Part shown: positions 1-8,520 of the stretch, in pieces
How positions within the stretch are numbered: the first letter of the stretch is position 1
Layout of the letters: each line of letters starts with the position of its first letter
DNA from: an uncultured Acidobacteriaceae bacterium
GTDB lineage: Bacteria; Acidobacteriota; Terriglobia; Terriglobales; Acidobacteriaceae
Direction: 5' to 3'
Length of the DNA: 44,371 nt
Assembly: GCA_903911925.1 (NCBI GenBank)
Contig: CAIWFH010000078.1
Span: 1-44,371 of the forward strand
Made by a program: the position numbers and the translations under genes
The notes under the pieces: model-generated
Database searches by the model: none
The model's input: only the letters and a program-made list of their open reading frames with translations
What the model was told of the DNA's origin: nothing

Positions 1-2
1 AG

Positions 3-92
3 AAGCGATTGGTTCAGATCGTCGGCGCGGAAGCTCTTACCCATGCATTACATCTTAAAGTCAATCCGAACCAAAGAACCCCCGCCCCTTGA
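3..92 (+). CDS. C-terminal end of an unidentified protein (partial)
   Basis: An open frame enters from the left edge and reads 29 codons to a TGA at 90-92. The fragment (KRLVQIVGAEALTHALHLKV near its start) has the mixed hydrophobic and charged look of a real C-terminus. The other two forward frames read less like protein. The start and the rest of the gene lie outside the window. I do not recognise the family. Its position before a WecG-type glycosyltransferase would suit a surface-polysaccharide locus, but that is only context. Confidence 0.35.
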   Translation, partial: KRLVQIVGAEALTHALHLKVNPNQRTPAP

Positions 93-230
93 GAGGAAAT
101 CTATCCCCGACACACTCCTAGACGGTTTTCATTGCACCCTTGAGCTATAGGCAGAGCCTGGCATTGGGAGTGAGCGGGACAGTGACACAGGTTTGATCTG
201 CAGAGTCACGGAATAAATATTTCGAGCGAG

Positions 231-1103
231 GTGCATGAAGCGATGAGGGATAAGGTTAATGCCCAATACCGGTTTCTTGGAATTACCGTTCACGCGTTGA
301 CCAAGCGGGACATTCTCGAAGTTATTGGCTCAGCGGTCAACTCGCAGGCAAACAACCTGATCCTTGGGAATCACAACCTTCACAGTCTCTACCTCTCCAA
401 GAGAAATGAAAGCATGCGGCGTTTTTACGCCCTGAACCGGTTCACGCACATTGACGGTATGTCCCTGGTCATGCTCGGCAGGCTATTGGGCCATCCGCTG
501 AAGCGAATGCACCGCGCGGCCTACCTGGATTGGTTTGAGGACTTCCTGCGAATTGCGCAAGAGCAGTCATGGCGGGTCTACTTTCTGGGCGGCACCGCAG
601 CGGTGGCGGAAGGCGTCCGGGAACAGATTCGAAGGCAGTATCCTGGGTTGGAGTTCAATTCCCACCACGGCTACGATGCCTTTGCTCCCGACACGCGGGT
701 CTATGAAGACATAAAGCAGTTTGCGCCTCACGTTCTGCTGGTGGGTATGGGGATGCCCCTGCAAGAGAGTTGGATACTGCAGGCCGTTGAAAAGTTGAAC
801 GTCAATGTCCTGCTGCCCTGCGGGGGAATTATGGACTTTCGAATGGGTGTGCAGAAGGCGGCGCCGCGGTGGATTGGCCAGATCGGGATGGAATGGCTGT
901 TCAGATTAGTCCATAGCCCGCGCAAGTTGTTTCGCAGATATATCCTGGAGCCAATTGCCATCTTCCCATTCGTTCTGGAAGAACTGATGAAAACTAAGGA
1001 CAATGCCACGAAAGTGCGCGAGATCTGGCTGTCAGGGGAGCGGAAAATTCCTGGCAGTCAACCGGTCAGGGCCGTGGTTGAGAGCAGTGCGGAATGTTCT
1101 TGA
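231..1103 (+). CDS. WecG/TagA/CpsF family glycosyltransferase
   Basis: Glycosyltransferase of the GT26 family, which moves a sugar such as ManNAc or ManNAcA from a nucleotide donor onto a lipid-linked acceptor at the inner face of the membrane during surface-polysaccharide assembly. The family landmarks are all present: GNHNLHSLYL near residue 45, the HIDGMS aspartate near residue 74, FLGG near residue 118, LLVGMGMPLQE near residue 170, the CGGIMDFRMG loop near 197, and the basic EWLFRLVHSPRKLFRRY tail near 225. At 290 residues it is slightly longer than usual because of about 30 extra C-terminal residues. The start is GTG with a weak ribosome-binding site; an in-frame ATG four codons later (243) is an alternative. 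The sugar and acceptor cannot be told from sequence. Confidence 0.93.
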   Translation: MHEAMRDKVNAQYRFLGITVHALTKRDILEVIGSAVNSQANNLILGNHNLHSLYLSKRNESMRRFYALNRFTHIDGMSLVMLGRLLGHPLKRMHRAAYLDWFEDFLRIAQEQSWRVYFLGGTAAVAEGVREQIRRQYPGLEFNSHHGYDAFAPDTRVYEDIKQFAPHVLLVGMGMPLQESWILQAVEKLNVNVLLPCGGIMDFRMGVQKAAPRWIGQIGMEWLFRLVHSPRKLFRRYILEPIAIFPFVLEELMKTKDNATKVREIWLSGERKIPGSQPVRAVVESSAECS

Positions 1104-1197
1104 ACAGTCATTCTCTGCAATCTGCCTCCCCGGGGTACCGAGGTCGTTGACCGAGCGGTGCGGCGCTCTTTGCAAATTATTGATTTTAAGTAGTTTA

Positions 1198-1272
1198 TGG
1201 TGGGCGCTGCAGGATTCGAACCTGCGACTTCCACCGTGTGAAGGTGGCACTCTACCGCTGAGTTAAGCGCCC
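1198..1272 (-). tRNA. tRNA-Val (anticodon CAC)
   Basis: Read on the minus strand this folds as a complete cloverleaf. The acceptor stem is GGGCGCT/AGCGCCC, the D stem ACTC/GAGT, the anticodon stem CCACC/GGTGG with loop TTCACAC (anticodon CAC, decoding GTG), the variable loop has five bases, and the T arm is GCAGG-TTCGAAT-CCTGC. The 3' CCA is encoded. The gene stands alone and points against the two flanking genes. Confidence 0.97.
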
Positions 1273-1386
1273 CAAAAGGAGGGCCGGCAGGTGACACGCC
1301 AGCGGGGCTTCCCGTAGGTTAGAGTAACACCAGCAGGGCTTTGCGGCCAACTAACCGGTACAGTCCTTGCCTACCAACCAAACTCA

Positions 1387-2349
1387 ATGCGCCCTGGACC
1401 CAGTTCGACTCACCCGGCAGCCGGCTTGCCCCTTGACGGGGCGGCGGATTTACGTTCGGTTCCTGGCCTGGGGGGCCTTGCACTGGCGGGCGCGGGTCAT
1501 GGAAATGGCGGAGGCAAGGCTGCTGGAGCCGGGGCAAACCGTCCGCCCGGATCGCATGCCGGTTCTGCGGCAAAAGGCGACGCAAATGCGGATGCGGGGA
1601 CGGAATCGGACCAGGAAAATGCGCCGGAAATTGACGATGAAGCGCAACCTTCCGGCACGGACGGGGTTCCAGAAGATATGGCAACCCTGGTCCTGGACAA
1701 CTCGGCCCTGGGCGCGGGCTCGGCAAACCAGCCGAACGCGCAGCCAAACTTGAGCCCGGCTGTGCCGTTCGATCAGGACCCGGCCAGCGATGCGGCCGTG
1801 ATGCTGCGGGTGGCGCAGGGCGACGAAGAGAGCTTCAATTTTCTGGTTCGCAAATACCACCGGGCGATGATTCACTTTCTCTTCCGCATGGTGCGCAACC
1901 AGGCCGTTGCCGAAGAGATGGCGCAGGAGGTTTTTCTGCGCGTTTACCGCTCGAGGGAGAGCTACCGGGCGGAAGCCAAGTTCACCACCTGGTTGTACAG
2001 GATTGCCACTAACCTGGCGGTGAACCACGCGCGCGACACCAAGCATGAGCGGTCGGCGCAGACAATTTACCTGGATTCGCCTGATCCGGAGACAGGCACC
2101 ATGCCGGACGTGGCCGACGATGAGCCTTCCGCGGAACAGAACCTGCTGCGCAATGAGCGGATGGCGGCGATTCGAACCCACGTGATGGCCCTGCCCGAAC
2201 GCCAGCGCATGGCGGTTCTGATGCACAAGTACCAGGGGATGGATTATCGCGAAATTGGAGAGGTGCTCAAGTTGAGCGAGTCGGCCACCAAGAGCCTGCT
2301 CTTCCGCGCCTACCAGACGTTGAGAGACAAACTGAAGGATTTTGTTTAA
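1387..2349 (+). CDS. RNA polymerase sigma factor, ECF-like (sigma-70 family)
   Basis: Alternative sigma factor that directs RNA polymerase to its own promoters. Region 2 lies at about residues 137-210 (AVMLRVAQGDEESFNFLVRK, FRMVRNQAVAEEMAQEVFLRV, FTTWLYRIATNLAVNHAR), followed by a linker and region 4 near 255-318 (ALPERQRMAVLMHKYQGMDY, a REIGEVLKLS helix, SATKSLLFRA). The first 130 residues are unusual: Gly/Ala/Asp/Asn-rich, low complexity, no domain. The ATG at 1387 lacks a ribosome-binding site; an in-frame ATG at 1678 would give a conventional protein of about 223 residues and may be the true start. An anti-sigma gene follows after 43 bases and a DUF3106 gene after that, so this is probably an autoregulated sigma/anti-sigma operon. 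Confidence 0.88.
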   Translation: MRPGPSSTHPAAGLPLDGAADLRSVPGLGGLALAGAGHGNGGGKAAGAGANRPPGSHAGSAAKGDANADAGTESDQENAPEIDDEAQPSGTDGVPEDMATLVLDNSALGAGSANQPNAQPNLSPAVPFDQDPASDAAVMLRVAQGDEESFNFLVRKYHRAMIHFLFRMVRNQAVAEEMAQEVFLRVYRSRESYRAEAKFTTWLYRIATNLAVNHARDTKHERSAQTIYLDSPDPETGTMPDVADDEPSAEQNLLRNERMAAIRTHVMALPERQRMAVLMHKYQGMDYREIGEVLKLSESATKSLLFRAYQTLRDKLKDFV

Positions 2350-2392
2350 GCAGAAAGAGCCGGGACCCACCGGCTGGGATTGGGGGTAAACC

Positions 2393-2893
2393 ATGGAACG
2401 GATGAAGAACAATTGCACCGGGATGGAAAACAAGCTGGCCGACCTGCTGCTTGATCCAGCCGCTGCGCCCGCCAAAGTTCACGAGCACGTTGCCGGATGT
2501 GAGACGTGCAGCCGGGAACTGGCGGAGTTGCGTTCGACCATGGACCTTCTGGACAACTGGGAGGCGCCTGAACCAGGCGATTATTTCCTCACCCGGCTGG
2601 ACGCGCGGATGCGCGAAGAGAGACAAGCCGAGCCTGCGGGCTGGTTTGCCCGTCTTCGCGCCCGGATGGCATACGGTCCGGGCCAGCATGTTCGGCCGCT
2701 GGCCGCCATGGCGCTTACCGTGATGCTGCTGGTGGGCGGGGGAACCTACCTGGGCGTAACGGATTGGAACCAGGCGCCGAAGGCTACGGGAAATGCAGCC
2801 GTGGTAAACGATTTGGAGAATCTGGACAACAATGCCCAACTGCTTGACCAGTTGGAAACGATCTCAAGCAACAACGATAACAACGGGGACTGA
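2393..2893 (+). CDS. Membrane anti-sigma factor with zinc-finger motif
   Basis: Single-pass anti-sigma factor, expected to hold the sigma factor encoded just upstream at the membrane. The N-terminal cytoplasmic part has the HxxxCxxC signature of zinc-binding anti-sigma domains at H32, C36 and C39 (HVAGCETCSREL). A hydrophobic segment spans about residues 103-123. The C-terminus is acidic and Asn-rich (SNNDNNGD) and should be periplasmic. The start is supported by a GGGGGT purine-rich stretch five bases before the ATG. It sits between the sigma factor and a DUF3106 gene; the stimulus is unknown. Confidence 0.85.
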   Translation: MERMKNNCTGMENKLADLLLDPAAAPAKVHEHVAGCETCSRELAELRSTMDLLDNWEAPEPGDYFLTRLDARMREERQAEPAGWFARLRARMAYGPGQHVRPLAAMALTVMLLVGGGTYLGVTDWNQAPKATGNAAVVNDLENLDNNAQLLDQLETISSNNDNNGD

Positions 2894-2963
2894 CGGGATT
2901 TATTAACGTCGGGGCTCTGGCGATGAGTTTTGATCGCAGGGGCAATACGGGGAACGAAGAAAA

Positions 2964-3791
2964 ATGACCGGGAGATACAGGGCGGGAACGATGAGCCGCG
3001 CGGCATGGGCCGCGGCGGCTGTCGCGCTTGCGTGTCTGCCGGCAACCTGGGTTCGCGGCCAGCAGCGCAACGCGCCATCGGCTCACTCCGCGCCGGCGCC
3101 GCATTATTCTGCGCCACGGGCTCAGGCCCCGAGATCGCAGGCGGCCCCCAGACCACAGCCTTCGGGCTCCCGGAACATGCAGCAGAACCAGATGCGTCAG
3201 GCGGGCACCGTGCAACGTCCCGGCTTGGGCTATCCCGCAACTGCGGCGCGCCCGGCGTATCCCGGACCTCCTTACATGGGACCCAATACTCCCCGCCCCA
3301 CCTATCCCGGGTATCCCAGGCCATCGAATCCTGGCTCCGCACGGCCGAGTTACTCGCCGCCGGGCCATTTGGGCGACTGGCTCAATCAGCATAAGACCGT
3401 TCCAGTGCAGGAGCAGGAGCGGATGCTGCGCTCCGATCCCAGCTTCAGAGGCCTTCCGGCCGGCGAGCAGCAGCGGGTGGTGCAGCAGTTGCACCAGGTG
3501 GACCAGATGCCGGACGAGCGGCGGCAGCGGCGGCTGGCCCGCGCCGAGGCGCTGGAGCACATGTCGCCCCAGGACCGCTCGCGCGTGAACGGTTCCGCCC
3601 AGCGCTGGGTGGCCCAGCCGCCGCAGCGCCAGGCCATGATGAAGTCCGCTTTCCGCGACCTGCGCGGCGTGCCCCCGGATCAGCGACTGACAGTGCTCAA
3701 CTCCGAGCGGTACAAGGGCCAGTTCAGCGCCGAGGAGCGCGGCATCCTGGCCGACATGCTGCGAGTGGAGCCTTACCAGCCTGCGCGGTAA
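2964..3791 (+). CDS. Exported DUF3106-domain protein
   Basis: Exported protein of unknown function, third gene of the sigma/anti-sigma cluster. A signal sequence covers about residues 10-33 (hydrophobic AAWAAAAVALACLPATW, then a probable cleavage near RGQ). Residues 34-130 form a Pro/Ala/Tyr-rich low-complexity linker. Residues 135-270 match DUF3106 in style: short amphipathic helices rich in Arg, Gln and Glu with LPAGEQQRVVQQLHQVDQMP and DRSRVNGSAQRWVAQPP. The helical, highly charged domain suggests an extracytoplasmic binding or sensing role with the anti-sigma factor, which is inference only. Confidence 0.82.
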   Translation: MTGRYRAGTMSRAAWAAAAVALACLPATWVRGQQRNAPSAHSAPAPHYSAPRAQAPRSQAAPRPQPSGSRNMQQNQMRQAGTVQRPGLGYPATAARPAYPGPPYMGPNTPRPTYPGYPRPSNPGSARPSYSPPGHLGDWLNQHKTVPVQEQERMLRSDPSFRGLPAGEQQRVVQQLHQVDQMPDERRQRRLARAEALEHMSPQDRSRVNGSAQRWVAQPPQRQAMMKSAFRDLRGVPPDQRLTVLNSERYKGQFSAEERGILADMLRVEPYQPAR

Positions 3792-3884
3792 GGCAGAGCG
3801 CCTGAAAAGCACCGGATTAAACTTCTGTAAATGATGGCGCCCTATGATTGACCCGGGTATGACCCTGCTCTACCATCCACAGCT

Positions 3885-4112
3885 ATGGATAACTCATCCC
3901 TCGATGCGCTTCGCGCTGCGTACAAGGGAGCAGTAGACCAGTGGGTTCTCGCCATTCGCGCGGAAGAGGCCCTGGCCACTCCCGACCACTCTGAAACGGC
4001 GATGGAACGCTGGGACGATGCAGGGAACGCGGAGCAGGACGCCCAGGAAATAGCCCAGGAAGCGAAGGACAAATACAAGGACGGGCTTCGCGAGGCAAAC
4101 TTCGGGTTTTGA
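3885..4112 (+). CDS. Small conserved-looking hypothetical protein (75 aa)
   Basis: Acidic, Ala/Glu-rich, predicted all-helical cytoplasmic protein with no signal peptide or membrane segment. The sequence reads as one long helical hairpin (LDALRAAYKGAVDQWVLAIR, then WDDAGNAEQDAQEIAQEAKD). Codon choice matches its neighbours, which favours a real gene. No domain is recognised and no function is proposed. It stands alone between the sigma-factor cluster and a DinB-like gene. Confidence 0.6.
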   Translation: MDNSSLDALRAAYKGAVDQWVLAIRAEEALATPDHSETAMERWDDAGNAEQDAQEIAQEAKDKYKDGLREANFGF

Positions 4113-4213
4113 CCTGTAGCCTTTCCGGGCGAACTCCTGCGAGTTCCGCACGGCAACAGCTTCAGCCCGAATGCCGCTTCTCAACGCCATCCATGGGGGG
4201 ATAGACTGCCCCC

Positions 4214-4762
4214 ATGGCACTGGAATTCACGACCTCTTATCTCGAAGACTCGCTGGCTGTCTTTCACCAGACCAAACAGCTTGGCGAGCGCGCCATGGCG
4301 CAGGTTTCGGACGAGCAACTCTTCATTGCCCTGGATGAAGAAGCAAACTCCATCGCCGTAATCGTGAAGCACATGGCGGGCAACATGCGCTCCCGGTGGA
4401 CCGATTTCCTGACCACCGACGGGGAGAAGCCGGGCCGCAATCGCGATGCTGAATTTGAGGCGCCCCCGGCCACGCGCCAGGCGCTTATGGGCTTGTGGGA
4501 AGAAGGCTGGACCCGCGTCTTTGAAGCGGTTGAGCCGCTTTCCGAAGCCGATCTTGGGCGGACTGTCACCATCCGCGGAGAGCCTCACTCCGTGATGCAG
4601 GCCATTAACCGCCAGTCGGCGCACTACGCATACCATGTGGGCCAGATTGTCTTTCTCGCCAAGCACTATGCCGGCGGCAATTGGCAATCGCTGAGCATTC
4701 CGCGGAACCGGTCGGCGGAGTTTAACGACAAGGTGGCCGCCGGGGAAACCAGCCAGCGGTAG
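4214..4762 (+). CDS. DinB superfamily protein, DUF1572-like
   Basis: Four-helix-bundle protein of the DinB/YfiT-like superfamily, DUF1572 type. Members often bind a divalent metal through three histidines; some are thiol-dependent transferases and most have no assigned reaction. The likely ligands are H53 (VKHMAGNM), H137 and H141 (SAHYAYHVGQIVFLAKH). At 182 residues it has normal family length. No signal peptide is visible. It lies just upstream of efp, and a second, more diverged DinB-like gene lies downstream of efp. Confidence 0.85.
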   Translation: MALEFTTSYLEDSLAVFHQTKQLGERAMAQVSDEQLFIALDEEANSIAVIVKHMAGNMRSRWTDFLTTDGEKPGRNRDAEFEAPPATRQALMGLWEEGWTRVFEAVEPLSEADLGRTVTIRGEPHSVMQAINRQSAHYAYHVGQIVFLAKHYAGGNWQSLSIPRNRSAEFNDKVAAGETSQR

Positions 4763-4849
4763 GCCAACCGCCCCTAAGCTACAATAAAAGATGGGCCAAG
4801 GCCAATTCTTTTGCGCAAAGCGCAACTATCGCAAGGAGCTAAAAGCTAG

Positions 4850-5410
4850 ATGTCGATTCCCGCCACACAAATGCGTCCCGGCATGATTATCAAGCACAAA
4901 GACCAGCTTCACCTGGTTTTCAAGGTGGAGCACCGCACCCCCGGCAATCTGCGCGCGTTTATCCAGGCCAAGCTGCGCAACATCCGGACCGGGGCCATGT
5001 TCGAAGAGCGCTTCCGCTCTGCCGACGCCATTGAAAAGGTGGTGGTGGACGAGATCTCAATGGAGTTCCTCTATAACGACGGCGACGACTATTACTTCAT
5101 GAATCCGGTGGACTACGAGCAGACTGTGCTCAAGGGCTCGACGCTGGGCGATGCGGTGGAATACCTGACGCCCAACCTGCAGATCAAGGTGAGCTACCAC
5201 GACGGACAGGCCGTGGGCATCGACCTGCCCTCGTCGGTCGAGTTGACGGTGGTCGAAACCGAGCCGGGCCTCAAGTCGGCCACTGCCTCCAGCGTCAGCA
5301 AGCCGGCCAAGACAGAGACCGGGCTGGTGGTCCAGGTCCCCTCCTTTATTAACGAAGGCGAAAAGATTCGCGTGGATACAAGCGAAGGCGCTTACCTCAG
5401 CAGGGCTTAG
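4850..5410 (+). CDS. efp: Translation elongation factor P
   Basis: EF-P binds stalled ribosomes between the P and E sites and stimulates peptide-bond formation at polyproline stretches. The three beta domains are recognisable: KOW-like residues 1-65, the OB domain about 66-128 (MNPVDYEQTVL), and the C-terminal OB domain (TGLVVQVPSFINEGEKIRVD, with DTSEGAYLSR at the end). Length (186) is normal. The tip loop of domain I reads TPGNLRAF, so N33 sits where E. coli EF-P carries the modified K34 (KPGKGQAF) and rhamnosylated forms carry Arg. An AAGGAG site lies 11 bases before the ATG. A strong terminator follows at 5433. Confidence 0.97.
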   Translation: MSIPATQMRPGMIIKHKDQLHLVFKVEHRTPGNLRAFIQAKLRNIRTGAMFEERFRSADAIEKVVVDEISMEFLYNDGDDYYFMNPVDYEQTVLKGSTLGDAVEYLTPNLQIKVSYHDGQAVGIDLPSSVELTVVETEPGLKSATASSVSKPAKTETGLVVQVPSFINEGEKIRVDTSEGAYLSRA

Positions 5411-5432
5411 ATCGAACGAGGTTGTTTTGAAG

Positions 5433-5466
5433 GAGCTGGGGATTCTGCCCCGGCTCTTTCTTTTTT
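5433..5466 (+). terminator. Rho-independent terminator after efp
   Basis: A nine-base stem GAGCTGGGG/CCCCGGCTC (one G-U pair) encloses the loop ATTCTG and is followed directly by TTTCTTTTTT. It begins 22 bases after the efp stop and points in the efp direction. Confidence 0.9.
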
Positions 5467-5560
5467 GCATGCTGCGCTGCAGGCATTGATTGTGCGGCGG
5501 CCGAGCGATGGGACGGCATTAGAATGCTGAAATGCGACACTTCGCAAAAGCAGGAACGAA

Positions 5561-6049
5561 ATGCCGGTTTCCCCGTTGATAGCCAGCGCCGCCTATTCGT
5601 TTACAGCGAACACTGGTCAGTTCAACAAGAGCTTTGAGGGCCTTGCCGATGAAGAGTGGCTGCGCCGGCCTGGCGACCGTTCAAACCACATGCTGTGGAT
5701 GGCGGGCCACGTTATCTGGGCGCGCGCGGCCGTGCCGGGCTTTCTGGGCCAGCCGTGGACCCAGCCCTGGTTTCAGCTTTTCACACCTGGGCCAAAAGCG
5801 GCCGATGCGTCGGAGTACCCGATGCCCAATGAGATGCTGCAGGCTTTTGCCGAGGTCTCAACACGGCTGACTGCCGCGCTTGAAGCGGCGACCGACGAAG
5901 CGCTCTCGGCTCCGGCGCGCGAGCGGCTCCCAAGCGCCGACAAGACGCTGGCTGGAAATATCATGTTTCTGGCGCATCACGATACCTATCACCTGGGCCA
6001 GGCGGCCTATATCCGCGCCTGGCTGGGTCATGGTGGACTTGGCGGGTAG
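5561..6049 (+). CDS. DinB family protein
   Basis: DinB-superfamily four-helix bundle of 162 residues, probably a metal-binding cytoplasmic protein. The three-histidine pattern is H50 (WMAGHVIWAR), H140 and H144 (LAHHDTYHLGQAAYIR). The start has a good ribosome-binding site (AGGAA, six bases before the ATG). It differs clearly from the DUF1572-type protein upstream of efp, so it is not a recent duplicate. Substrate and reaction are unknown. Confidence 0.87.
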   Translation: MPVSPLIASAAYSFTANTGQFNKSFEGLADEEWLRRPGDRSNHMLWMAGHVIWARAAVPGFLGQPWTQPWFQLFTPGPKAADASEYPMPNEMLQAFAEVSTRLTAALEAATDEALSAPARERLPSADKTLAGNIMFLAHHDTYHLGQAAYIRAWLGHGGLGG

Positions 6050-6297
6050 CGCCCGACGGCGGATGATTTGGCCTTCGCAACGCCATTCGGGCGACTCATG
6101 CCCGTGATACGATGGCTCGCAGAGGTAGGCAAGCCGCTCTTTCTCTGGCGATTCGGCGACTTCCATTTCCCGGTACTCTACCCAGGAACTTCACAAAATC
6201 GACCCGCTCGCGGGTTGCATGCCCCTGTTTAATGCCGTTTAAATCTCTGCTCACCAGTGCGGCCAACAAGAACCGCGAACGCGATCAAGGAGCCGTA

Positions 6298-8400
6298 ATG
6301 ATTCGGTCAAAAAAGTTTGCTGGCGAGGTCAGTCATGCTGCCGCGCCGTTCGGTATGTCTCTGCTGTCGATCTTGGTGGCATTGCTGCTGCCTGTCGCTG
6401 CCTCGATACAAGCGCAGGCGCCGGTCGATCAGCTAGCCGTGCCGCCAGCCAACGCACAAGCATTCACGATTCTCTCCACTTCCGGCATCAACGGCCAAGG
6501 GTTCATCTGGACGGCAGACGACGGCAGCAGAATGTCGCGCGACAGCATAGTTCTGCGCGGGCAGGTCTGGGAGATGGATCAGAGAGTCGTGCCCGGCAAA
6601 GACGGGATGCCGTCGAAGCTTGAAGTGCGCGGCGTCAATCCCCAGGGCGACGCGGCGGAGACCTTTCAGGTGGATGGCAGCAAGGCTACATGGAAAAGCC
6701 CTGTCGATACCGGAGCCGGCGTCTATTCTGCTCCTGCGTTCTATGTGGCACAAGGCGGCACTTTCTCCGGCGGTTCTCAGTTGCTGCTTGAAGCGCTGCT
6801 GGCCGCGCCGGACAAGTCGCTGCCGTTATTGCCAGGAGGGCGCGCACGCGCCGAGCGCTTGACGGAGCTGGCTGTGGGCCAGGGCGCGGCGAAGAAGACA
6901 GTCACAGCCTGGGCAATCACGGGCCTGGGGCCGTCGCCGGCTCCCTTGTGGGCTACGGCTGAAGGCAAGTTCTTCGGGGCGGTTGGCGGGCTGGGACTGT
7001 TGCCGAAGGGATACGAAGGCGATCTTGTTGCCCTCATCAAGGCACAGGATGAATCTCTTGCAGCGCGCAGTCCTGCGCTGGCGAAGGCGCTGCTCAAGAC
7101 CCCCAACGGCCCGGTGGCCTTCAGCCACGTGCGCGCTTTTGTCGACGGGACTCACTTCGCCGAGGACCAGACGGTGGTTGTCGATCATGGGTTGATTGTT
7201 GCAACTGGCCCCGCGGGCTCAACTGCCGTTCCGGCCAATGCGCAGATCTTCGATGGCGCGGGGAAGACGCTGGTTCCCGGCCTTTGGGACGCGCACCAGC
7301 ATATCAGCGACGATTTCGCGGGTCCATTTCTGCTGTCTCTCGGCATCACTTCTGCGCGCGACCCGGGCAACGACACGCAATTGACGCTGGCTCGTGCGGC
7401 GCGGCGGGCCAAGGGCGATTTGCTCATGCCTAAGGTCTATCCTTCACTTCTGGTTGATGGCAAGGGGCCCAACAGCGCGCAGTTCGGGGCAATCGTAAAT
7501 TCGCCGGATGAGGCCGTGGCCGCGGTGAGGAAGGCGAAGGCCGATGGCTTTACGGGAATCAAGTTTTACGGCACCTACAACCCCGCATGGGTAGCGCCAG
7601 CGGCTGCCGAAGCGCACAAATTGGGACTGCACGTGCATGGGCATGTTCCCGCGGGGATGCGCCCATCGGAGGCCATCGCCTCGGGTTACGACGAGCTGAC
7701 GCACATCTACTTTGTGATGATGGAGGCGATGCCGGACGCGGTGGTCGCCACGTCAAACGGCATAAATCGCTTTGACGGCACGGGGCGTTACGCCAAAGAC
7801 GTTGACCTCTACGCGGCGCCAATCAAGCGGCTGGTGGCCACCATGGCCGCGCATAAAATCGCGTCAGATCCAACCCTGGTGGTGGCTGAGTCTTTGTTCG
7901 TTCCGGAAAATGGCGATATGTCTCCCGCGTATGCGCCTTATGTCGGCACGCTTCCGCCGGCCACCGAGCGTGGTTTTCTTCAGGGCGGCTTTGCCGTACC
8001 AAAGGATCTGACGCGCGGGGACTACCGGAAGAGCTTCACGAAACTCTCAGCGCTGGTGACCATGATGCACAACGCAGGCATTCCGATTGTCGCCGGCACA
8101 GACGGGTCCGGACTGGAACTCGTGCGCGAACTCGAGCTCTACATTGCCGCTGGATTTACGCCGGCGGAAGCACTGGCAACGGCCACAATCGCGCCGGCGC
8201 GGCTAGTCAATGCAGGCAAGACTACCGGGTCCATTGCAGTGGGCAAAGAGGCAGATCTCGTTCTGGTCGAGGGAGACCCATCGCACCGAATTGGCGATCT
8301 GAGGAACACCCGTACCGTGATGATGGGCGGGAAGTTGATGGATGCCGACGCTCTGCGCGCGGCCAGCGGCTTCTCGGGGCGACCCAAGCCGGCAGAGTGA
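6298..8400 (+). CDS. Exported amidohydrolase-family protein
   Basis: Metal-dependent hydrolase of the amidohydrolase superfamily, exported by Sec. The frame is open from 6112, but AAGGAG five bases before the ATG at 6298 and an immediately following signal peptide (SLLSILVALLLPVAASIQA) fix the start, giving 700 residues. Residues 40-290 form an N-terminal region with no recognised domain. The TIM-barrel part starts near 300: HxH metal ligands H333 and H335 (DAHQHISDDF), possible bridging lysine in GIKFYGTY, H445/H447/H449 (HVHGHVP), and D602 (AGTDGSGLE). The C-terminal IAVGKEADLVLVEGDP is typical of the family. Substrate (imidazolonepropionase-, prolidase- or dipeptidase-like) cannot be decided. 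Confidence 0.9.
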   Translation: MIRSKKFAGEVSHAAAPFGMSLLSILVALLLPVAASIQAQAPVDQLAVPPANAQAFTILSTSGINGQGFIWTADDGSRMSRDSIVLRGQVWEMDQRVVPGKDGMPSKLEVRGVNPQGDAAETFQVDGSKATWKSPVDTGAGVYSAPAFYVAQGGTFSGGSQLLLEALLAAPDKSLPLLPGGRARAERLTELAVGQGAAKKTVTAWAITGLGPSPAPLWATAEGKFFGAVGGLGLLPKGYEGDLVALIKAQDESLAARSPALAKALLKTPNGPVAFSHVRAFVDGTHFAEDQTVVVDHGLIVATGPAGSTAVPANAQIFDGAGKTLVPGLWDAHQHISDDFAGPFLLSLGITSARDPGNDTQLTLARAARRAKGDLLMPKVYPSLLVDGKGPNSAQFGAIVNSPDEAVAAVRKAKADGFTGIKFYGTYNPAWVAPAAAEAHKLGLHVHGHVPAGMRPSEAIASGYDELTHIYFVMMEAMPDAVVATSNGINRFDGTGRYAKDVDLYAAPIKRLVATMAAHKIASDPTLVVAESLFVPENGDMSPAYAPYVGTLPPATERGFLQGGFAVPKDLTRGDYRKSFTKLSALVTMMHNAGIPIVAGTDGSGLELVRELELYIAAGFTPAEALATATIAPARLVNAGKTTGSIAVGKEADLVLVEGDPSHRIGDLRNTRTVMMGGKLMDADALRAASGFSGRPKPAE

Positions 8401-8520
8401 GAGGGCTTGAGGAAGCAGATGTCACTCACGACCGCGTTCGACTGAATTTTTGTGGGAGGAACGCCGCGCGGCTTCGATGCCAGAAACCGAAGCCGCGCGA
8501 ATCTCGCCGCTACCCGGCTC

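Noticed and set aside
1450..2475. Long minus-strand open frame opposite the sigma and anti-sigma genes
   Set aside because: It mirrors clear coding on the plus strand, is rich in Arg, His and Gln, and has no recognisable domain; a high-GC shadow.
2784..3812. Long minus-strand open frame opposite the DUF3106 gene
   Set aside because: Low-complexity Arg/Leu/His composition and no start signal; shadow of the plus-strand gene.
4214..6049. The two DinB-like genes around efp as a recent duplication
   Set aside because: Beyond the metal-binding histidines the proteins have little in common, so they are distinct subfamilies.
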